Shown here: piece after piece, positions 59,541-64,000 of the stretch
How positions within the stretch are numbered: the stretch's first letter is position 1
Layout: each line of letters starts with the position of its first letter
Translations under genes and position numbers: made by a program
Assembly (NCBI GenBank): GCA_029261875.1
Contig: JAJDAL010000024.1
Coordinates: 399,721 to 463,720 of the forward strand
Direction: 5' to 3'
Length of the DNA: 64,000 bases
Source of the DNA: Deltaproteobacteria bacterium
GTDB taxonomy: Bacteria > Myxococcota_A > UBA9160 > JAJDAL01
The notes under the pieces: generated by a model
Seen by the model: the letters and a program-made list of their open reading frames with translations, nothing else
Told to the model about the DNA's origin: nothing
The model's database searches: none

Positions 59541-62474
59541 ATGAGCAAACCCACAGCCCGCGGCGGGACCCAAAGCGACCGGAATCAAATGGATTTCTCA
59601 GCCAAAATCCGAGGGCGAGGCCTCTGGGTCGACCGCCTGTTGCTCGTCACCCTGGTGCCGGTGTTTCTGGTTTGTCTCGGGCTTCACGTGCGCGAGGTAC
59701 GCCGTACCGGCATGGCCGCGCCACCGGTCTTCGCCTCGCCGCCGCCCAACGCCCAGGAATACCCGACCGTGGGCGGCCTGCGACCGGAGCGCGGCGCCTC
59801 CTGGAACGATCTCCAAGTCGGCGACCGACTGATCCAGGTCGGAGACAGCGACCTCCGCGGCGCGGGTTACATGGGCTTCGAAGCGATCACCATGGAAGAA
59901 GCGGGGACGTCTCTCGCCGCGCTGCTGGTGTACGAGAGGAATGGCGAGCGGCGAACGACGACGCTCCGATTGCTCCAGTATGAGCGGCCATGGCATCGCA
60001 TCCCAGTCATCCTCGCACTTGCGATCTCGTGCATGATCGTCCTGCTGCGCTCGCCGGGTCAGCCCCAGGCACGGCTTTACTTCGCCACCTTCATGACGCT
60101 CGCAATTCTTTTTTCCGACTTCCTTGGGGGACCGAGGATCCAGAGTTACGCGGACCAGATCCGATTCAATCTCGGCTGGACGATCGTGTACTTCCTGATG
60201 ATCCGCTGGATGATCCAGTTTCCAGATCGCCTACCCCCCGAGCAGCGGATCTCGGACCGATGGGCGTACATCGCCTTGATTCACTTGGCCGTACGGCTCA
60301 ACTACATTTTTGGTGTCCCGCTTGCGAGCACTCGCATTCTGTCGGCCGCGATGGCGGTCGACGCGATTCTCGTAGCCGCGTTAGGTGGGATACTTGTACG
60401 AAACTATCTGCGCTCCGATCCCATCGGCCGGAGGCAAATGAAGTGGTTCGTGTATGGGGGTCTGTTAGGTAGCTCGGTCTTGGGCCTCATCACGGGCCTC
60501 GGCGCAGTGGGCCTCGGCGTACCCGGTTTCGAGTTCGCGGAGATGATCGAGATCGCTTTCTTCGTGGGGGTCCTGGCTCCAGTCGGCCTACTGATCGCGA
60601 TCATGCGCGCGAATCTCTTCGACATCGACCGTTTGATCTCCGCCACCGCAACCTACACCGCGGCTGGAGTCGCCCTCCTGGCACTGACGCTGCTCGCCCT
60701 TCCCCCTCTTTCCGAGCCCATGGCTTCGTGGTTGGGAATCGAGCAGGCCATGGCGCAGGTGCTGGTTCTGGTCGGTCTCGCCACCCTCGGGCTCCCCTTC
60801 GCCGAGCGCGTACGGATTTTGATCGACCGGGTTTTCTTTCCCGATCGGCTCGCCCGGGAACGCACCGCGGAGCAACTCATGGAAGACCTCGGTGTCTGTA
60901 AGAGCGAAGACGACGTACTTCAGCTTGTCGCCGAGGGTTTCGGATTAGTCTTCTCGCCCCGGGGACGCTGGGTCTTTCGCAACGACGGTGGGCAATTCCG
61001 TGCGGCGGATGCCAGTGTTGTATTCGATTCGAAGGGGAGCCTGGCTGTCGCTCTCGCGCGTCAACCGATGCCGCGGCTGGTGGAAAGTTCCGCGTTTCGC
61101 AGCGAGCGCGGACGGCTCGATCCCGAAGACCGCACACGACTGGAGGACCTGGAGGTCGCCATGATCGTGCCGCTCCGGGCTGGCAAAGATCTCGCCGCCT
61201 TTGCGGTTCTCGGAAACCCAAGCTCCGGGGACATCTACACCGCGACGGATGTTTCGCTCGCGCGGGCGGTGGCCGAGCGGGCGTCGGCCGAGCTTCTGGG
61301 TTTGCGCGACGCAAGAATCCTCGAAGAAGAAAGGCGCCGAGTCGAGGAGCTGCGCGCGCTTCGAGAGGCGGCCGAGGAGGCGAACCTCGCGAAATCACGC
61401 TTTCTGGCGGCGGCCAGCCACGATCTCCGGCAGCCGCTGCACGCCCTCGGCCTGCTGGTCGACAATCTCTCTAACCGCACCTTCGCATCCAAAGAACAGG
61501 ACATCGTCCGCCGGATCCAGGAATCAACGACGTCGCTGTCAGAAATGTTCGACGCGTTGCTCGATATGTCGCGCCTGGATGCTGGCCGGGTGGATCCGGA
61601 GATCCGCAGTTTCCCGGTGGATTCACTCATGCGACAGCTCGCAGAAGAGGCGGGCGAGGCAGCAACCCGCAAGGGTCTCGAGATGCACTGGACACCCTGC
61701 GATGCCGTAGTGAAGAGTGACCCCGTACTGCTCCGACGGATCCTGGGGAATCTGCTCGCGAACGCCCTGCGCTATACGCGGGAGGGAGCCATCCGAATCG
61801 AGGCTTTGCGCGATGGACACAACCTGAAAATTTCCGTCGCCGACACGGGACCCGGCATTCCCCAGCGACAGCAAGCAGAGATCTTCAACGAGTTCGTCCG
61901 CTTCGATATGGAAGAAGGCGACCGGGGGCTCGGCCTCGGTCTCTCGATTGTCCAGCGCCTATGTCGCATGCTGGACCATAAGATCGAGCTCGATTCGAAA
62001 CCGGGACGCGGCTCAACATTCACAGTGACGCTTCCGGAATCCGTGGATGCGTCGGATGAAAACCGCCAGCCTCAAGTTGTGTTGTCAGCGGGGGCGGACC
62101 TCGAAGGCGCTCTAGTCGTCGTAGTGGATGACGATCTCGCGGTGCTCCAAGCCATGCGCGATCTGCTGGAGAGCTGGGGCGCACGTGTTGTCGCAGCAGC
62201 TTCGACCCAGGATGCTCTGGAGGGTCTCGAACGCTGGGACCGAGATCCGGCGCTGATTCTCGTGGACTACCGACTCGGTGGAGAAATTACTGGCCTCCAC
62301 GCGCTGGCGGCGCTGCGCGAGAAGGTTGATGCCAAGGTGCCCGCCATTATGGTTACTGGAGAGACCGACCCGGAGACTTTGCGAGAGATTCGGGAGCACG
62401 GACTTTCGCATCTCTCCAAGCCGGTGCTTCCATTCAAGCTGCGGGCGGTGATCCTCGAGGCGCTTCGCAGTTGA
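59541..62474 (+). CDS. Membrane hybrid sensor histidine kinase with C-terminal receiver
   Basis: Multiple TMs, GAF-like region, FLAAASHDLRQPLHALGLLVDNL (HisKA), HATPase (ADTGPGIP, GLGLGLSIV), REC (VVVDDDLAVLQAM...LILVDYRLGG). Confidence 0.94.
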   Translation: MSKPTARGGTQSDRNQMDFSAKIRGRGLWVDRLLLVTLVPVFLVCLGLHVREVRRTGMAAPPVFASPPPNAQEYPTVGGLRPERGASWNDLQVGDRLIQVGDSDLRGAGYMGFEAITMEEAGTSLAALLVYERNGERRTTTLRLLQYERPWHRIPVILALAISCMIVLLRSPGQPQARLYFATFMTLAILFSDFLGGPRIQSYADQIRFNLGWTIVYFLMIRWMIQFPDRLPPEQRISDRWAYIALIHLAVRLNYIFGVPLASTRILSAAMAVDAILVAALGGILVRNYLRSDPIGRRQMKWFVYGGLLGSSVLGLITGLGAVGLGVPGFEFAEMIEIAFFVGVLAPVGLLIAIMRANLFDIDRLISATATYTAAGVALLALTLLALPPLSEPMASWLGIEQAMAQVLVLVGLATLGLPFAERVRILIDRVFFPDRLARERTAEQLMEDLGVCKSEDDVLQLVAEGFGLVFSPRGRWVFRNDGGQFRAADASVVFDSKGSLAVALARQPMPRLVESSAFRSERGRLDPEDRTRLEDLEVAMIVPLRAGKDLAAFAVLGNPSSGDIYTATDVSLARAVAERASAELLGLRDARILEEERRRVEELRALREAAEEANLAKSRFLAAASHDLRQPLHALGLLVDNLSNRTFASKEQDIVRRIQESTTSLSEMFDALLDMSRLDAGRVDPEIRSFPVDSLMRQLAEEAGEAATRKGLEMHWTPCDAVVKSDPVLLRRILGNLLANALRYTREGAIRIEALRDGHNLKISVADTGPGIPQRQQAEIFNEFVRFDMEEGDRGLGLGLSIVQRLCRMLDHKIELDSKPGRGSTFTVTLPESVDASDENRQPQVVLSAGADLEGALVVVVDDDLAVLQAMRDLLESWGARVVAAASTQDALEGLERWDRDPALILVDYRLGGEITGLHALAALREKVDAKVPAIMVTGETDPETLREIREHGLSHLSKPVLPFKLRAVILEALRS

Positions 62475-62492
62475 ACCGCCCAAGGGGCTGCG

Positions 62493-63134
62493 TCAGTCGT
62501 CGAGACCGAGATCCCGCATCACCAACGCGGCTTCCGTGCGATTGGACACGTCCAGGGTTTCGAAGATCGAATTCAGATGGGCTCGCACAGTGCCCTCGGC
62601 GATCTTGAGCACCCCGCCGATCTCCTTGTTGGTCAGCCCGCGCGCCATCAAGCTAAGAACCTCGACCTGTCGTGGGGTCAGTCCGCTGGCACGTTCGCGG
62701 CGTCCCTCGCTCCTCGGCGTTCGATCCTCGGTCTCCTGCGGCGCATCTGGCAGAGCCTGCGGCGGCACGTAGACCCCACCCGAAAGAACGACCTGCAGCG
62801 CCCCCTTCAGAAGCTCGGCCGAGCTCGATTTCGGAATGAAGCCGGACGCACCGTCGCTCAGTGCACGACGGATTTGCGCGGGCTCTTCGGACGCGGAGAC
62901 GATCACCACGGGGATCGAAGCGTAGTCGCTGCGAAGCTTGCGAAGCGCAGTCCAACCGTCTGTCCCCGGCATCTGCAGATCCAACAGGACGAGATCAATC
63001 TTCTCGTCGGCCTGGATCAGCGCCAGAGCCTCATCGCTGGTGGCGGCTTCCACGACGTCCGCGCCCAGATCCGCCAGGGTCAGTTGCAACCCCTGGCGGA
63101 AAATCGCGTGGTCTTCGCAGATGAGGATCTTCAC
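62493..63134 (-). CDS. LuxR/NarL-family response regulator
   Basis: ILICEDHAIFRQGLQLTL; LVLLDLQMPGTDGW; LTPRQVEVLSLMARGLTNKEIGGVLKIAEGTVRAHL. Confidence 0.95.
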   Translation of the reverse strand: MKILICEDHAIFRQGLQLTLADLGADVVEAATSDEALALIQADEKIDLVLLDLQMPGTDGWTALRKLRSDYASIPVVIVSASEEPAQIRRALSDGASGFIPKSSSAELLKGALQVVLSGGVYVPPQALPDAPQETEDRTPRSEGRRERASGLTPRQVEVLSLMARGLTNKEIGGVLKIAEGTVRAHLNSIFETLDVSNRTEAALVMRDLGLDD

Positions 63135-63221
63135 CGTTACTCATTGAACCGGGGCTAGCAGGGCCGTGTCAAGCCCGGCGTCGGCCCCCATGGGTCCAGA
63201 TCAGAAACCTTCGAGTCCGAT

Positions 63222-63614
63222 CTACTTCTTGGTGAGAATCCCGTTCAACAAACAGACACCCGTATCGGTGCTCGAATTCGTGCACGTAACGTCCGTGGAC
63301 TGGGGGAGAACAATACCGGGAACGAAGCTTTTGCAGCTGAGGGCGGGCAGCTGAGACAGACGAACGCCTCCAACGTCGATGCGCATGCCGGGGGAAACCG
63401 AGTCGGCGCAGAACTGCGTGATGACAAAGTGCCCGCTGGCGGGTGTCGTATACATGCTTTCCGAAGAGGACCCTCCCAAAGGCGCTGAAGAAACGGTGAT
63501 GACCTCTCCCTTCACACCGTTCAGATCCTTCGTTCGGTCGCCAACTTCACTGGCGGCAAGTCCATTCGACGCAAAGAAGAACACTGCCATTCCGACTAGA
63601 CTGATGTAACGCAA
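63222..63614 (-). CDS. Small secreted hypothetical protein (TTG start proposed)
   Basis: GGAG 8 nt before TTG at 63614; MRYISLVGMAVFFFASNGLAA signal-like N-terminus. Confidence 0.6.
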   Translation of the reverse strand: MRYISLVGMAVFFFASNGLAASEVGDRTKDLNGVKGEVITVSSAPLGGSSSESMYTTPASGHFVITQFCADSVSPGMRIDVGGVRLSQLPALSCKSFVPGIVLPQSTDVTCTNSSTDTGVCLLNGILTKK

Positions 63615-63905
63615 GATTTGCCACTCCGATTCATCGATTCCAGCGGTTGAATCGATGTGTGCAAGGTGAACGTAACCACTGAACGGGTTCAGTATCACAC
63701 GGTAGTGTCACCTGGGAACAAAAACTTGATAGCCCACGGCAGACGGGCTTGGCACCAGCGACAGGCCCGACCGGGATTGGCAACAAGATCGGGAATACAC
63801 CCCATAGAAGAACTACTCGGGAAGGGAAGTACGACAGTCCAACAGTTCTGTCGTTGTCGAAGCCGACTTTGCCAGCCGATAACCAGAAACCGCAAGCGCG
63901 ATAGC

Positions 63906-64000
63906 GCGCGCAGCGACGGGCAAGGCCAGGGCCTTGCCTGGTCGCGGAGCCCGGCAGGCGGGCTTTGCCCGCCGATAACCGGAAAGGCACGCAAGCGCGA
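63906..64000. repeat. 95-bp repeat, copy B (runs off window); partial second unit at 63874..63913
   Basis: Near-identical to 56411..56505. Confidence 0.9.

Overview
The window is GC-rich bacterial chromosomal DNA, mostly ordinary core and accessory genes. These include OmpA/DUF4398 lipoproteins, a CNNM/CorC transporter, a CheB-CheR-PAS / histidine kinase / NarL-type signalling block, a CzcCBA-type RND metal efflux operon, BaiN-type flavoprotein, MscS, CorA, DUF3604-PPIase-HupE, FemAB-like, PhyH-like, GNATs, a BVMO-like flavoprotein, P450 plus enoyl-CoA hydratase, SET domain plus GNAT/nitrilase, and a hybrid kinase with a LuxR regulator. The most notable item is a peroxiredoxin-like gene on the minus strand (30891..29728). 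It is split by one in-frame TGA exactly where a redox Cys is expected (FYRGFW-[TGA]-PPC-RREL). A strong hairpin starts 4 nt after the TGA and has bacterial-SECIS geometry, so this is very probably a selenoprotein that a standard ORF caller would break in two. Other notable items are: four dispersed copies or remnants of a nucleotidyltransferase-like module with small partner ORFs; a convergent pair of large secreted GATase-like/HExxH proteins; a recurrent GATTGCGTAGTTC motif near small stress-like genes; two perfect intergenic inverted repeats; a repeat/tRNA-3'-end region near 56.4-56.8 kb; and several decayed genes (Hsp20, MscS, porin, glutathionylspermidine synthase, TetR, PEP-CTERM tail). 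All family assignments come from motif recognition by eye. No database search was run.
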